DNA of 64,000 bases from Pseudomonas sp. KU26590. Lineage in GTDB: Bacteria; Pseudomonadota; Gammaproteobacteria; Pseudomonadales; Pseudomonadaceae. The stretch is taken from assembly GCF_026153515.1 (NCBI RefSeq), contig NZ_CP110644.1, positions 2,943,501 through 3,007,500 of the forward strand, in the 5' to 3' direction. The notes beneath the pieces were generated by a model. It was given only the letters and a program-made list of their open reading frames with translations. It had not been told where the DNA came from and did no database searches. The first letter of the stretch is position 1; each line of letters begins with the position of its first letter. Positions 45,904 through 54,994 of the stretch are shown here, piece by piece. The translations under genes were made by a program, and so were the position numbers.

Positions 45904-47186
45904 TGCGCCGGTTACTACTACTCGCCTGCCTGACCCTGACTGCCTGCGACAACGGCAACGGTTCACGACCACCACCGGACAAGGACATCCACATGAAATC
46001 CCTTGCTGCAATCAAGGACAATCTGGCCTTTACCTGCAAACACGAAACGCTACCTCCGGCGAGTCCTGACAGCGATGTGCTGTTCCATTACGCCCGTTGG
46101 TTGGAAAAGAATAACCAGCTCAAACAAGACCCCACTACCGACCTGGAAATTACCCGGCTGTACCGCATCGCTGCCGAGAATGGCCATGTCAAAGCCACTA
46201 TCAATCTGCAGAACGGCAGCCTGCGCGGGAAATACAAACTGCGGGGCCACGAACACCTGCGCTTCAGTCAAGACCTGATCGATGCCAACGTGCCAACGGG
46301 TTACTACTTTGTGGCGGTGTTTCTAAAAAACGGCATTGCCGATCTGAAACAGGACATGGAGATGTCCCTGCGCTACCTGCGCAAGGCAGCTGACGAGGGC
46401 AGTGCGCAAGCCCAATACGAGATTGGTGAGGCGCTGGCGCCGAGTGACATTGCTCCAGAAATTGCGGTGCAGATGTATCGCTGTGCCGCAGGTCAAGGCC
46501 ACGGGGACGCGGCGTCGACATTGGGGGTCGACCGTAAATACAACAAAAAATATCGCGACGCGCTTGAAGCTTTTCAACTCGGTGTCGCAGCAGGCGATGA
46601 GAGCTCTGCCAGTTTTTTGCGCCACGGATTTCGTGGGCCAGAACCCACCAACGAACTCTACTACCTCGCTCTGGAGGAAGACCTCAAACGTGCCGAGCGC
46701 TACGACAAAATCTGGAGCATCCTCGCCGACTACTCCTACGCTCACCCCAAAGTCCCCGAAATCAACGACATCCTCCCGCTGCCCCCGGCCAAGCTGCCGC
46801 CGTGGGACGGCAAGCTGAAATGGCTGGAAGCCCGCGAAGCCAATGTCCCGCCTGAAAAACCTTCGCCAGAGCTGATCCAGCGCCTGACCCAAGACCTGAA
46901 ACTCGACCCCGCCACCGGCAGACCGATGCCGGGCGCCAAGGGCTTCAGCCAGGCAGACCTGTCGGCCGACCAATGCGTCGCCGGGACCAAGTGCCCGGTC
47001 AGCGGTTGGTGGCAGGTCGTCGAGCACCGGGAGCTGCACACTCCCGACGGCCAGCCGATTGTTCGTCATTTTGAGCAAGGCGATGTTTTTCCCGTCGAGC
47101 GCATGCGCTATTACCGTGACCGAATCTGGCCGTTGCCCAAGAGCGAGCACGAAGGGCCGGTACGGGTCTGGTGGAGGCTGGCATGA
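45903..47186 (+). CDS. Sel1-repeat lipoprotein, probable Tle5b immunity protein
   Basis: The 427-residue protein starts MRRLLLLACLTLTACDNGNG, a lipoprotein signal with lipobox LTAC (cysteine 15), so it is exported and lipidated. Sel1-like repeats appear as TRLYRIAAENGHVKATINLQ, LRYLRKAADEGSAQAQYEIG and MYRCAAGQGHGDAA. The last 90 residues form a separate domain with GTKCPVSGWWQVV and FEQGDVFPVERMRYY. Periplasmic Sel1 lipoproteins neutralise PldB in P. aeruginosa, and I infer the same here. It overlaps the effector gene by one base and the next paralogue by four. Confidence 0.85.
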   Translation: MRRLLLLACLTLTACDNGNGSRPPPDKDIHMKSLAAIKDNLAFTCKHETLPPASPDSDVLFHYARWLEKNNQLKQDPTTDLEITRLYRIAAENGHVKATINLQNGSLRGKYKLRGHEHLRFSQDLIDANVPTGYYFVAVFLKNGIADLKQDMEMSLRYLRKAADEGSAQAQYEIGEALAPSDIAPEIAVQMYRCAAGQGHGDAASTLGVDRKYNKKYRDALEAFQLGVAAGDESSASFLRHGFRGPEPTNELYYLALEEDLKRAERYDKIWSILADYSYAHPKVPEINDILPLPPAKLPPWDGKLKWLEAREANVPPEKPSPELIQRLTQDLKLDPATGRPMPGAKGFSQADLSADQCVAGTKCPVSGWWQVVEHRELHTPDGQPIVRHFEQGDVFPVERMRYYRDRIWPLPKSEHEGPVRVWWRLA

Positions 47187-47998
47187 GGAACCGTGCTTGG
47201 GTTTTGTCATGCCTGTTGCTGGCAGGTTGCGATGCACCTCTCACGCAGCGCCCGCATAGCGCTGCGGTGCCGTCGCTCAGCGCAGTCCAGGAAAATCTGG
47301 CCTTCACTTGCAAACACGAAGCGCTCCCACCGGCCAGTGCTGACAGCGATGTGCTGTTCCAGTACGCCCGTTGGTTGGAGAAGAACAACCAGTTGAAACA
47401 GGACCCGACTACCGATCTTGAAATAACCCGTCTGTACCGGATCGCCGCCGAAAATGGGCACCCCAAGGCCACCATCAACCTGCAGAACGGCAGCCTTCGC
47501 GGGAAATACAAACTGCGGGGCCACGGACACCTGCGCCTCAGTCAAGACCTGATCGATGCGAAAGTAGCCACGGGTTACTACTTTGTGTCGGTGTTTCTAA
47601 AAAACGGTATCGCCGATCTGAAGCAAGACATGGAAATGTCGCTGCGCTTTTTGCGCAAGGCGGCCGACGAAGGAAGTGCCCAAGCTCAATACGAGATTGG
47701 CGACGCGCTGGCGCCGAGCAGCAGAGCGCCCGATGTCGCGCGGCAGATGCGTCGGTGTGCGGCTGAGCAAGGGCATGGAGATGCAGCGCTGGAGCTAGCA
47801 GTCAATCTCCAAGGTAGGCGGCAATACCGAGACGCGCTTGAGGCATTTCAGCTCGGCGTCGCCGCAGGCGATGAAACTTCCGCAGGATGGCTGGATGACA
47901 GTTTTCGAGGTCCGGAGCCGGGACTGTCAGATTTTTTGTGTGCAGGCCGTTACGGCCTGCCGTTAGGCAGGCCGCTGTTTTTTACCAGGTCGGCCTGA
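47183..47998 (+). pseudogene. Second Sel1-repeat immunity paralogue, 5' part, interrupted by IS256-family element
   Basis: The frame starts MRNRAWVLSCLLLAGCDAPL (lipobox LAGC) and runs for about 245 residues as a near copy of the preceding gene. It then enters the insertion sequence at 47920 and picks up about 26 foreign codons, ending at 47998. Deleting the element and one CCGGAGCC gives 737 + 319 = 1056 nt, a clean 351-residue frame through ...GPEPTDELHYLALDK... to the stop at 49610. The intact gene would lack the upstream paralogue's last 80-90 residues. The truncated protein keeps the lipoprotein signal and most Sel1 repeats, so residual activity is possible. Confidence 0.88.
47945..47982 (-). 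terminator. Terminator behind the IS256-family transposase
   Basis: GGCCTGCC and GGCAGGCC (forward coordinates 47955-47975) form a stem overlapping a second copy of GGCCTGC at about 47947. On the minus strand the sequence leads into the AAAAAATC/T-rich end of the element. It could stop transposase transcripts at the IS edge. Confidence 0.4.
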
Positions 47999-49232
47999 TA
48001 AATCGATCTCCGTACAGAATCGCAAATTGATTCATCGCACTTTTCCAGTCATGGGCTGCAGAGCCCCAGTTTGCAGTGATATTGCGCAGCCCAAGCCAGA
48101 TCAGTTTGGTTGCCGCATCGTCGGTCGGGAAGTGGCCGCGAGTCTTAATGATCTTTCGTAGCTGAGCGTTGATGCTCTCGATGGCGTTGGTGGTATAGAT
48201 CACCTTTCGGATCGCTGGCGGGAAAACGAAAAATGGAATGACGCGATCCCACGCACGCCGCCATGAAGCTACTACCGTTGGATATTGCTTGCCCCATGGC
48301 CCGGCTTCGAACGCATCCAGCGCCTGTTCGGCCGCTTCGGCGGTGACCGCCTGGTAGATCGGCTTGAGCGCCTTGGCCAGTTCGCGACGCTTATCCCACG
48401 CCACGTAATCAAGGCTGTTACGGATCAGATGAACAATACAGGTTTGCAGTGTCGTGGCTGGAAAGACCGCGCCAAGAGCTTCCGGCATGCCCTTGAGTCC
48501 ATCAGTAACGGCGATCAGTACATCTTCAACGCCACGTGTTTTGAGGTCGTTGAAAACCTTCATCCAGAACTTCGCGCCTTCGGTATTTTCGATCCAGATG
48601 CCGAGAATATCCCGTGTGCCGTCAGGTAGAACACCCAGCGCCAAGTAGATCGCTTTGTTGCGAACCAGTCCTTCTTCGCGGATTTTGACCCGCAGGGCGT
48701 CGAAGAAAATAACCGGATACATCGGCTCCAGAGGCCGCTGTTGCCACGCACCGATCTCTGCCATGACCTCGTCGGTGACAGAGCTGATGAAGTCAGGCGA
48801 AACGTCCGTACCGTACTGCTCGGAGAGGAATGCACGGATTTCCCTGACCGTCATTCCTCGGGCGTACATCGCGATGATCTTGTCGTCGAAACCGGTGTAA
48901 CGGCGCTCGTGCTTGGGGATCAGAATGGGCGAAAAACTGCCGTCCCGGTCACGGGGGATGTCCAGCCGGATCGGGCCATCCCCCGTTAAAACCGTCTTGC
49001 CGCTTTTGCCATTACGCTGGTTTGTTTCATCCTCTGGGCGCTGCGCGCCCGGCGGATAGCCCAGGTGATGACCGAGCTCAGCATTGAGGGCTCGCTCGAT
49101 TAGCGCCTTCTTGAACGCCGCGGAGGCGTCTTCGATGGCTTCAGCGGTCATCAATCCGCCGCCGAACTGCTCAAGCAGCTCTTTTGGGATTTTCGGTAGC
49201 TCGCGTAGCGCAGGTTTCTTTTTGGTTGGCAT
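47982..49232 (-). CDS. IS256-family (mutator type) transposase
   Basis: The 416-residue transposase is complete. The DDE residues are the Asp in PVIFFDALRVKIREEG near 178, the Asp in LIAVTDGLKGMPEA near 245 and the Glu in IYTTNAIESINAQLRK near 352. The N-terminal part includes LGYPPGAQRPEDETNQRNGK, conserved in the family. As it is intact and flanked by a clean target duplication, the insertion is probably recent. Confidence 0.95.
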   Translation of the reverse strand: MPTKKKPALRELPKIPKELLEQFGGGLMTAEAIEDASAAFKKALIERALNAELGHHLGYPPGAQRPEDETNQRNGKSGKTVLTGDGPIRLDIPRDRDGSFSPILIPKHERRYTGFDDKIIAMYARGMTVREIRAFLSEQYGTDVSPDFISSVTDEVMAEIGAWQQRPLEPMYPVIFFDALRVKIREEGLVRNKAIYLALGVLPDGTRDILGIWIENTEGAKFWMKVFNDLKTRGVEDVLIAVTDGLKGMPEALGAVFPATTLQTCIVHLIRNSLDYVAWDKRRELAKALKPIYQAVTAEAAEQALDAFEAGPWGKQYPTVVASWRRAWDRVIPFFVFPPAIRKVIYTTNAIESINAQLRKIIKTRGHFPTDDAATKLIWLGLRNITANWGSAAHDWKSAMNQFAILYGDRFIRPTW

Positions 49233-49283
49233 ACATGCACCTCTTACTCATGTTATGCCCGAACACAAAATTTCTGACACCCC

Positions 49284-49610
49284 CCGGAGCCGACCGATGA
49301 GTTGCATTACTTGGCTCTCGACAAAGATCTCGACCGCGCCGAGCGCTACAACAAAATCTGGAGCATCCTCGCCGACTACTCCTACGCCCACCCAAAAGTC
49401 CCCGAAATCAACGAAATCCTCCCGCTGCCCCCGGCCAAGCTGCCGCCGTGGGACGGCAAGCTGCAATGGCTGGAAGCCCGCGAAGCCAATGTCCCGCCTG
49501 AAAAACCTTCGCCAGAGCTGATCCAGCGCCTGACCCGAGACCTGAAACTCGACCCCGCCACCGGCAGGCCTTTGTCTCAATCGCTTCCCATGACCCCATC
49601 AACCAACTGA
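49284..49610 (+). pseudogene. Second Sel1-repeat immunity paralogue, 3' part
   Basis: Downstream of the IS, the frame resumes with P-E-P-T-D-E-L-H-Y-L and continues DKDLDRAERYNKIWSILADY through KLPPWDGKLQWLEARE to TAA/TGA at 49608-49610. It continues the gene starting at 47183. DNA here is almost identical to the matching part of the first paralogue (46700-46920), more so than the 5' parts are. After DPATGRP the two genes diverge and this one ends after eleven more residues. Confidence 0.88.
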
Positions 49611-49623
49611 AAAAGGATTACAC

Positions 49624-49887
49624 ATGAAAGGCATCATCCGCATCGGCGACACCACCACCGGCGGCGGCATCGTCAAAACCGGCTCGGAAGCAATGATCTT
49701 CGAAGGCATTGGCGCAGCGCGCGTAGGCGACATCGTGCTTTGCCCGCTGCCAGGCCATGGCACCACCCGCATTGCCCAGGGCAACTCAGGCTACAGCGAA
49801 GACGGCGTGCCGATCGCGTTTCACGGCGACCTCTGTGAGTGTGGCTGCGCATTAATCACCTCGTTGCCGGAAGCCACCGCCGGCTGA
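49624..49887 (+). CDS. PAAR-domain spike-tip protein
   Basis: The 87-residue protein is a PAAR domain that sharpens the VgrG tip. It starts MKGIIRIGDTTTGGGIVKTG and contains GIGAARVGDIVLCPLPGHGT and the C-terminal CECGCALITSLPEA with the zinc-site residues (His in GHG and FHGD, Cys in CECGC). No toxin domain is fused. AAAGGATT precedes the ATG. It was the gene after the immunity pair before the IS256 insertion, which may be polar on it. Confidence 0.92.
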   Translation: MKGIIRIGDTTTGGGIVKTGSEAMIFEGIGAARVGDIVLCPLPGHGTTRIAQGNSGYSEDGVPIAFHGDLCECGCALITSLPEATAG

Positions 49888-49939
49888 GCGGGGATGATGT
49901 ATTCCAACACCCGAGACATCCAGGACAAGGACATCTGCC

Positions 49940-51706
49940 ATGAGCAAGGACAACCCGACGCTGGCGTACTTCGACGCCGAGATGCGCTACTTGCGCGAAG
50001 CGGCTAAAGAATACGCCGCCGCATTTCCCGACCGCGCCGCCGCGTTGAATCTGGACAGACCCGGGGCGCAGGACCCCGCGGTCGAGCAGCTGTTCCAGGG
50101 CTTTGCGTTTCTGATGGGGCGACTGCGGGAAAAGCTCGACGACGACCTGCCGGAGTTGACCGAAGGTTTGGTCGGGCTGGTACGGCCGCAGTATCTGCGC
50201 ATGATTCCGTCGCTGTCGATCGTTGAGTTCTCGCCTGACATCCATGAGATGAAGACCTGCGAGACCCTCCCCAAAGGCTTCGAGGTGCGCTCGCGACCGG
50301 TCGGCCCACAGGGGACTCGCTGCCGTTACACCACCACTCAGGACCTGACGCTGCGTGCGCTGTCCCTCGATGCCGTGGAGGTTGGACAGGAGGCCGATGG
50401 CCGCTCGGTGATCAGGCTGCGTTTCTCCCGGGGCAAGCTAATGCAATGGGACACGATGGACCTGCGCCAACTGCCGTTTTACCTGAACGCCAGCGCCCCC
50501 GTCGCCAGCGCGCTGCATCAGGCGCTGACACTCAATGCCCGCAAGGTCTATGTGCGCAAGGGCGACGCTGAACGCGAGCAGATCAAGGGAGGTTTCGGTC
50601 CCAGGGGCTTTGGTCCTAACGACCGTCTCTGGCCTCAGGGCGATGAGCGTATCAGCGGCTGCCCGCTATTGCTGGAGTACTTCAGCTTTCCCGAGAAATT
50701 CATGTTCGTCACGCTCCATGGGCTGGAGCAGGTGAAGTTCGAGGCCAACACCAAGGCGTTCGAGCTCGAGGTGGTCCTCGATCAACCCTGGCCCCGCGGG
50801 TTTGCGCTCAGTGCAGAGCACGTCCGTCTTCACGCCGTGCCGGTCATTAACCTGTTTGCCCTGGAGGCGGATCCTCTGGCCCTCGACCCCTTACAGACCG
50901 ATTACCGGGTGCGGCCGGTGCAGGTGGAGGATGCCGACACGGAAATCTATTCCGTGGACAGCGTTATCGCGGGCAAGCGTGCTGCGCGGCATGAGTATGT
51001 GCCCTTCACCCATTTTCACCACAGGGGCGGAATGCTGCGTGACGACGCTCCGGAGCGCTATTTCCATACCCGGCTCAAACGCGCGCCGGATGGGTCCCAC
51101 GACACATGGCTGGTTCTCGGGGGAGACGGTTTCGAGCAGGACCGCTCGAACCCGGCACACCGCCTGACGCTGCAGTTGACGGGCAGCAACGGTCAGTTGC
51201 CGCGGATGGCGTTGGCGGAGACGGTGCTTGACCAACCTGCGAAGTCGAGTCGGCGGACATTGACGGTGCGCAACCTGTGCGCGCCGACAATGCCCTGTTA
51301 CGCGCCCGATCAAGACCGCTTTCATTGGCGTGTGCTCAGTCACCTGGGCTCGAGCTTTCTGCCGCTGCTGGACAGTGCCGAGGTCTTGCGCAATACGCTG
51401 GCGCTTTACGACTGGACCGACAACGAGCGGAACCGGCGCCGGTTGCAGTCGATCATCCAGGTTCGCCATCACCTGACCCAACGCTTTGAGGGCGGTTTTC
51501 TGCTGCGGGGTGTGGACATCGAAGTCACGCTGGAGGCGGGCAATTTTGCCGGGGAAGGGGACATCTGCCTGTTTGGTGAACTGCTCAGCCGTTTCTTTGC
51601 ACAGTACGCCGACATTCACCTGTTCAACCAACTGACGCTAATCCTGCAACCGCAGGATAAACATTTGCGGTGGAGTGAAAATCACAGCCAGCGAGTGCCT
51701 GGATGA
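49940..51706 (+). CDS. tssF: Second T6SS TssF
   Basis: The 588-residue protein is TssF-family: YFDAEMRYLREAAKEYAAAF at the N-terminus, DPAVEQLFQGFAFLMGRLRE near 50, and LPKGFEVRSRPVG near 110. It is divergent from the 595-residue TssF of the main locus and lies outside any complete baseplate set. The end overlaps an ATG (ATGA at 51703) in the manner of a tssF-tssG junction, but no TssG follows. It is either a relic of a second T6SS or an alternative wedge protein. Confidence 0.88.
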   Translation: MSKDNPTLAYFDAEMRYLREAAKEYAAAFPDRAAALNLDRPGAQDPAVEQLFQGFAFLMGRLREKLDDDLPELTEGLVGLVRPQYLRMIPSLSIVEFSPDIHEMKTCETLPKGFEVRSRPVGPQGTRCRYTTTQDLTLRALSLDAVEVGQEADGRSVIRLRFSRGKLMQWDTMDLRQLPFYLNASAPVASALHQALTLNARKVYVRKGDAEREQIKGGFGPRGFGPNDRLWPQGDERISGCPLLLEYFSFPEKFMFVTLHGLEQVKFEANTKAFELEVVLDQPWPRGFALSAEHVRLHAVPVINLFALEADPLALDPLQTDYRVRPVQVEDADTEIYSVDSVIAGKRAARHEYVPFTHFHHRGGMLRDDAPERYFHTRLKRAPDGSHDTWLVLGGDGFEQDRSNPAHRLTLQLTGSNGQLPRMALAETVLDQPAKSSRRTLTVRNLCAPTMPCYAPDQDRFHWRVLSHLGSSFLPLLDSAEVLRNTLALYDWTDNERNRRRLQSIIQVRHHLTQRFEGGFLLRGVDIEVTLEAGNFAGEGDICLFGELLSRFFAQYADIHLFNQLTLILQPQDKHLRWSENHSQRVPG

Positions 51707-51876
51707 GCGTTCAGCCTGCACCCACGTCGCGTTTTGCGGTGTCCGGTTTTTTTGTGTACGAAGATCAGAAGCAGATCAAAGGCTTCCCGGCTAAAGCCGG
51801 TCCCACGGGTGACGCCTTCCCGGCTAAAGCCGGTCCTACCAAGAGCGCCGTTGATCTGTGTCTGATCTGCTTTTGA
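51703..51876 (+). pseudogene. tssG: Possible tssG stub running into REP elements
   Basis: A 57-residue frame starts at an ATG overlapping the tssF stop by four bases, the usual tssF-tssG arrangement. Only about 20 residues (MSVQPAPTSRFAVSGFFVYE) could be original. The rest (AKAGPT twice) is a translation of REP repeats. The tssG identity is inferred from position alone, because the surviving residues do not show a TssG motif. Confidence 0.3.
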
Positions 51877-51885
51877 TCTTCGTAC
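51756..51885. repeat. REP pair enclosed by a 23-bp inverted repeat
   Basis: GTACGAAGATCAGAAGCAGATCA at 51756-51778 and its inverse at 51863-51885 (one mismatch) enclose two direct REP copies (51784-51806 and 51817-51839). The whole 130-bp block resembles a small mobile or recombined cassette lying at the point where the gene after tssF stops. Confidence 0.8.
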
Positions 51886-51889
51886 CTAA

Positions 51890-52090
51890 ACAGCCCAGTC
51901 ACCGCCAATCGCGACTTGGGCGCGGGCCCACGGAGCGTCGTCGGAGTGAGGGTATTGCGACGTAGGAGGAACCAAGCCAGGAGCAAGCACCCTTGGTTAC
52001 TTGGGGATGGTGCGACTTTCGACTTTTCCAAGTAACACGCCGAAGGCGAAACGGTTTGCCGTTAGGCAAACGCTCTTGATCCTGATCTAT
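51890..52090. repeat. Probable dispersed Pseudomonas intergenic repeat
   Basis: This segment includes TTGGTTACTTGG (51993-52004) facing CCAAGTAAC (52028-52036), and a perfect GTTTGCCGTTAGGCAAAC stem at about 52052-52069. From memory, closely similar sequence with the conceptual minus-strand translation VTKGACSWLGSSYVAIPSLR recurs between genes in many Pseudomonas genomes. I treat it as a repeat rather than a gene. Nothing else is visible up to the hydrolase start at 52182. Confidence 0.5.
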
Positions 52091-52181
52091 CCTCGAAACA
52101 AGCACATATCTCCAATCCAGCCGGGCTGCGAACGTCTACGCTCAACCTTCCCCCCGCACCCTATCCCGAGGCCCGCATCCC

Positions 52182-53003
52182 ATGACCACCCTGACCCTCA
52201 AAGACGGTACCGACTTCTTCTACAAAGACTGGGGCACCGGCCAACCGATCGTCTTCTCCCATGGCTGGCCCCTCGACGGCGACGCATGGGATGCGCAAAT
52301 GCTCTTCCTCGGCCAGCACGGCTACCGCGTGATCGCCCACGACCGCCGTGGCCACGGGCGTTCCGGCCAGACTTGGGACGGCAACGACATGGACACCTAC
52401 GCCGACGACCTCGCCCAACTGTTCGAAGCCCTCGACCTTAAAGACGCCATCATGATCGGCCACTCCACCGGCGGTGGCGAAGTCGCCCGCTACATTGGCC
52501 GCCACGGCACCGCCCGCGTCGCCAAAGCCGTCCTCATCGGCGCCGTGCCACCGCTCATGCTCAAAACCGACGCCAACCCCGAAGGCCTGCCTATCGACGT
52601 GTTCGATGGCATCCGCGCCGGCTTCACCGCCGACCGCCCGCAATTCTTCAAGGACCTGGCCGTGCCGTTCTTCGGCTTCAACCGCGACGGCGTGAAAACC
52701 TCCCAGGGCGCCATCGACACGTTCTGGTCCATTGGCATGCTCGGCAGCGTCAAAGGTGAGTTCGATTGCATCAAGGCGTTCTCGGAAACCGACTTCACCG
52801 AAGACCTGAAAAAGATCGACGTGCCGACCCTGATCCTGCACGGCGATGACGACCAGATCGTCCCGATCGTCGCGTCCGGCTACAAGAGTCACGAGTTGGT
52901 GAAAGGCTCGACGCTGCACGTGGTCAAGGGCGGCGCCCATGGCATGTGCACGGTTCAAGCGGAAGAGATCAACGCGATCCTGCTGGGCTTCATCAAGGGC
53001 TGA
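52182..53003 (+). CDS. Alpha/beta hydrolase, non-heme chloroperoxidase type
   Basis: The 273-residue cytosolic hydrolase resembles bacterial cofactor-free chloroperoxidases/aryl esterases. It has the oxyanion segment [16 protein letters not shown] near 27-42, HDRRGHGRS near 54, the nucleophile elbow [17 protein letters not shown] with serine near 97, the acid in [10 protein letters not shown] near 225, and the histidine in GGAHGM near 254. These enzymes hydrolyse esters and can perhydrolyse acids; haloperoxidation is a side reaction. No neighbour suggests a pathway. Confidence 0.86.
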   Translation: MTTLTLKDGTDFFYKDWGTGQPIVFSHGWPLDGDAWDAQMLFLGQHGYRVIAHDRRGHGRSGQTWDGNDMDTYADDLAQLFEALDLKDAIMIGHSTGGGEVARYIGRHGTARVAKAVLIGAVPPLMLKTDANPEGLPIDVFDGIRAGFTADRPQFFKDLAVPFFGFNRDGVKTSQGAIDTFWSIGMLGSVKGEFDCIKAFSETDFTEDLKKIDVPTLILHGDDDQIVPIVASGYKSHELVKGSTLHVVKGGAHGMCTVQAEEINAILLGFIKG

Positions 53004-53092
53004 TCAGCCTGTTCAGCAAGGACTGGCGGTCTCAGGGCTGGAGGCTGCCAGGCTTTTCATCATGCGCTGACAGCCCAGCACCAAGGGCATAT

Positions 53093-54091
53093 TCAGCCGC
53101 CGGTCATGTTCATGAAGCGCACCACCTGCACGTCATCATTCAGCTCGAAGTTGTGCTTCCACGGCTTCAATTGCATGGCGTTGACGATGGCTTTCTCCAG
53201 CTTCTCCGGCTGACCCGGATTGGCCCGAAGCACGGCCTTCAGATCCGCCGAATGCTCGTTACCCAGGCACAACAGCAAACGACCTTCCACCGTGACGCGA
53301 ACCCGGTTGCAGGTCGCGCAGAAGTTGTGGCTGTGGGGCGAGATGAAACCGATGCGGATGTGCGGCGCCTCAGCCAATCGCCAGTAGCGCGAAGGCCCCG
53401 ATGTTGTTTCGGTCGAATGCACCAGGGTGTAGCGCTCGGCGATGCGTTCGCGCACCTGCTCGCTGGAGTAGAACGACTCGGCGCGGCTGTGCTCGCTGAT
53501 CGTCCCCAGCGGCATCTCTTCGATAAAGGTGATATCGACGCCACGATCAATGGCAAAGGCCACCAGATCATTGATCTCGTGGTCGTTGCGGCCCTGCATC
53601 ACCACGCAGTTGAGCTTTGTGCGCTCGAAACCGGCTGCGTTGGCGGCGTCGATCCCGGCAATGACCTTGCTCAGATCACCGGTACGGGTCAGTTCCTTGA
53701 AGCGCGCGGGGTCGAGGCTGTCGAGGCTGATGTTGAGGCGCTTGAGGCCGGCTTCGAACAGCGGCACGGCGAGTTTGTCGAGCTGCGAGCCGTTGGTGGT
53801 CATGCACAGTTCGCGCAGGCCGGGCAGGGCGGCGATGCTGCGAACCAGCCCGACGATGCCGGAGCGCACCAGTGGTTCACCGCCGGTCAGACGAATCTTC
53901 TTGGTCCCCAGCGCGACGAAGCGCTCGGCCAGTTGATGAATTTCTTCGAGGGAGAGAATCTGCTGACGCGGCAGGAACGTCATGTCCTCGGCCATGCAAT
54001 ACACGCAGCGAAAATCGCAGCGATCCGTCACCGACATGCGGACGTAATCGACCTTGCGTGAATAGCTGTCCATCAGGACTCGATCTGACAT
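53093..54091 (-). CDS. moaA: GTP 3',8-cyclase MoaA
   Basis: The 332-residue radical-SAM enzyme catalyses the first step of molybdenum cofactor synthesis. The SAM cluster is CDFRCVYC (cysteines 25, 29, 32). The second cluster's cysteines are in [20 protein letters not shown] near 256-275, and the C-terminal double glycine (MNMTGG) needed for activity is present. It is followed upstream by a FocA/NirC channel gene (75 bases away), a pairing that suggests nitrate/nitrite metabolism. Confidence 0.95.
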   Translation of the reverse strand: MSDRVLMDSYSRKVDYVRMSVTDRCDFRCVYCMAEDMTFLPRQQILSLEEIHQLAERFVALGTKKIRLTGGEPLVRSGIVGLVRSIAALPGLRELCMTTNGSQLDKLAVPLFEAGLKRLNISLDSLDPARFKELTRTGDLSKVIAGIDAANAAGFERTKLNCVVMQGRNDHEINDLVAFAIDRGVDITFIEEMPLGTISEHSRAESFYSSEQVRERIAERYTLVHSTETTSGPSRYWRLAEAPHIRIGFISPHSHNFCATCNRVRVTVEGRLLLCLGNEHSADLKAVLRANPGQPEKLEKAIVNAMQLKPWKHNFELNDDVQVVRFMNMTGG

Positions 54092-54166
54092 TGATTACTC
54101 TCGACAACGTGACGCGTGGCAGAAACAGGGTGCGCGCCCCGGGAAATGAGGCGCGCGGCTGCAGCG

Positions 54167-54994
54167 TTAAATCTGGCTTCCGGTCTGCTGCTCGATGGCC
54201 GCACCAGTAACGCCGGTTGCCGAAGCCTGAATGGCTTTCGAATAGGACACGTAATACGCGAGCCCGACGAAAATTGCACCCCCCACGGCGTTGCCCAGGA
54301 ACACCGCGACGAAGTTTTCAACGAATTCGGTCCAGCTCAGGGCATCTGCGAAAATCGCCGCCGGGATCACGAACATGTTGGCGACCACGTGCTGGAAGCC
54401 GATGGCGACGAAGGCCATGATCGGGAACCACATGGCAACGACCTTCCCGGTCACGTCTTTGCTGGCGTATGACAACCAGACCGCCAGGCACACCAGCCAG
54501 TTGCAACCAATACCGGAAATGAACGCCTGGCCGAAATCAGCGCTGACCTTGGCCTTGGCGATGGCCAGGGTCTTGGCCAGGTACGCGCCTTCGGTCAGGC
54601 CCAGTACATGGCCGAAGAAGTAGGCGACGAACAGCGCGCCAAGCAGGTTCGCGAACGTGACCAACGCCCAGTTGCGCGCCACCGCTGACAGCGGCACCCG
54701 ACCGGCGAACATTGCAGTCGGCAGGCTCATCATGTTGCCAGTTAGCAGCTCGCCGCCGGCGAGGATCACCAGAATCAGACCCAGCGGAAACACCGCCGCG
54801 CCCAGCAGGTTACCCAGTGAGGCCCACTGCGGCGGGATCATCGTGCTGACGTGGATGTCCAGCAAAAAGCCCAGGGCGATGAACGCCCCGGCCAGAAAGC
54901 CCAGCACCAGGATGGCCGGGGTCGGCAGATGGGACTTCTTGACGCCGGCTTCGATGGTGATCTCGGCGATCTGCTGGGGTGTATTAATGGACAT
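54167..54994 (-). CDS. Formate/nitrite transporter (FocA/NirC family)
   Basis: This 275-residue protein forms pentameric channels for small monovalent anions. Six hydrophobic helices are visible; AGGELLTGNMMSLPTAMFAG and GCNWLVCLAVWLSYASKDVTGK are the conserved half-helix and asparagine motifs around the pore. Nitrite is the more likely substrate because moaA follows on the same strand, but formate cannot be excluded. Confidence 0.9.
   Translation of the reverse strand: MSINTPQQIAEITIEAGVKKSHLPTPAILVLGFLAGAFIALGFLLDIHVSTMIPPQWASLGNLLGAAVFPLGLILVILAGGELLTGNMMSLPTAMFAGRVPLSAVARNWALVTFANLLGALFVAYFFGHVLGLTEGAYLAKTLAIAKAKVSADFGQAFISGIGCNWLVCLAVWLSYASKDVTGKVVAMWFPIMAFVAIGFQHVVANMFVIPAAIFADALSWTEFVENFVAVFLGNAVGGAIFVGLAYYVSYSKAIQASATGVTGAAIEQQTGSQI

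Larger units (their letters stand above)
47920..49283 (-). mobile_element. IS256-family insertion sequence, 1364 bp
   Basis: The ends read GGGACTGTCAGATTTTTTGT (from 47920) and, on the other strand from 49283, GGGGTGTCAGAAATTTTGTG, an imperfect inverted repeat. A perfect 8-bp direct repeat CCGGAGCC flanks it (47912-47919 and 49284-49291), the duplication size normal for this family. It holds one intact transposase on the minus strand and interrupts the second immunity gene. Confidence 0.94.

Noticed and set aside
51899..52105. 68-residue minus-strand frame with VTKGACSWLGSSYVAIPSLR
   Set aside because: The translation corresponds to a dispersed intergenic repeat as far as I recall, and it has no ribosome site or domain.
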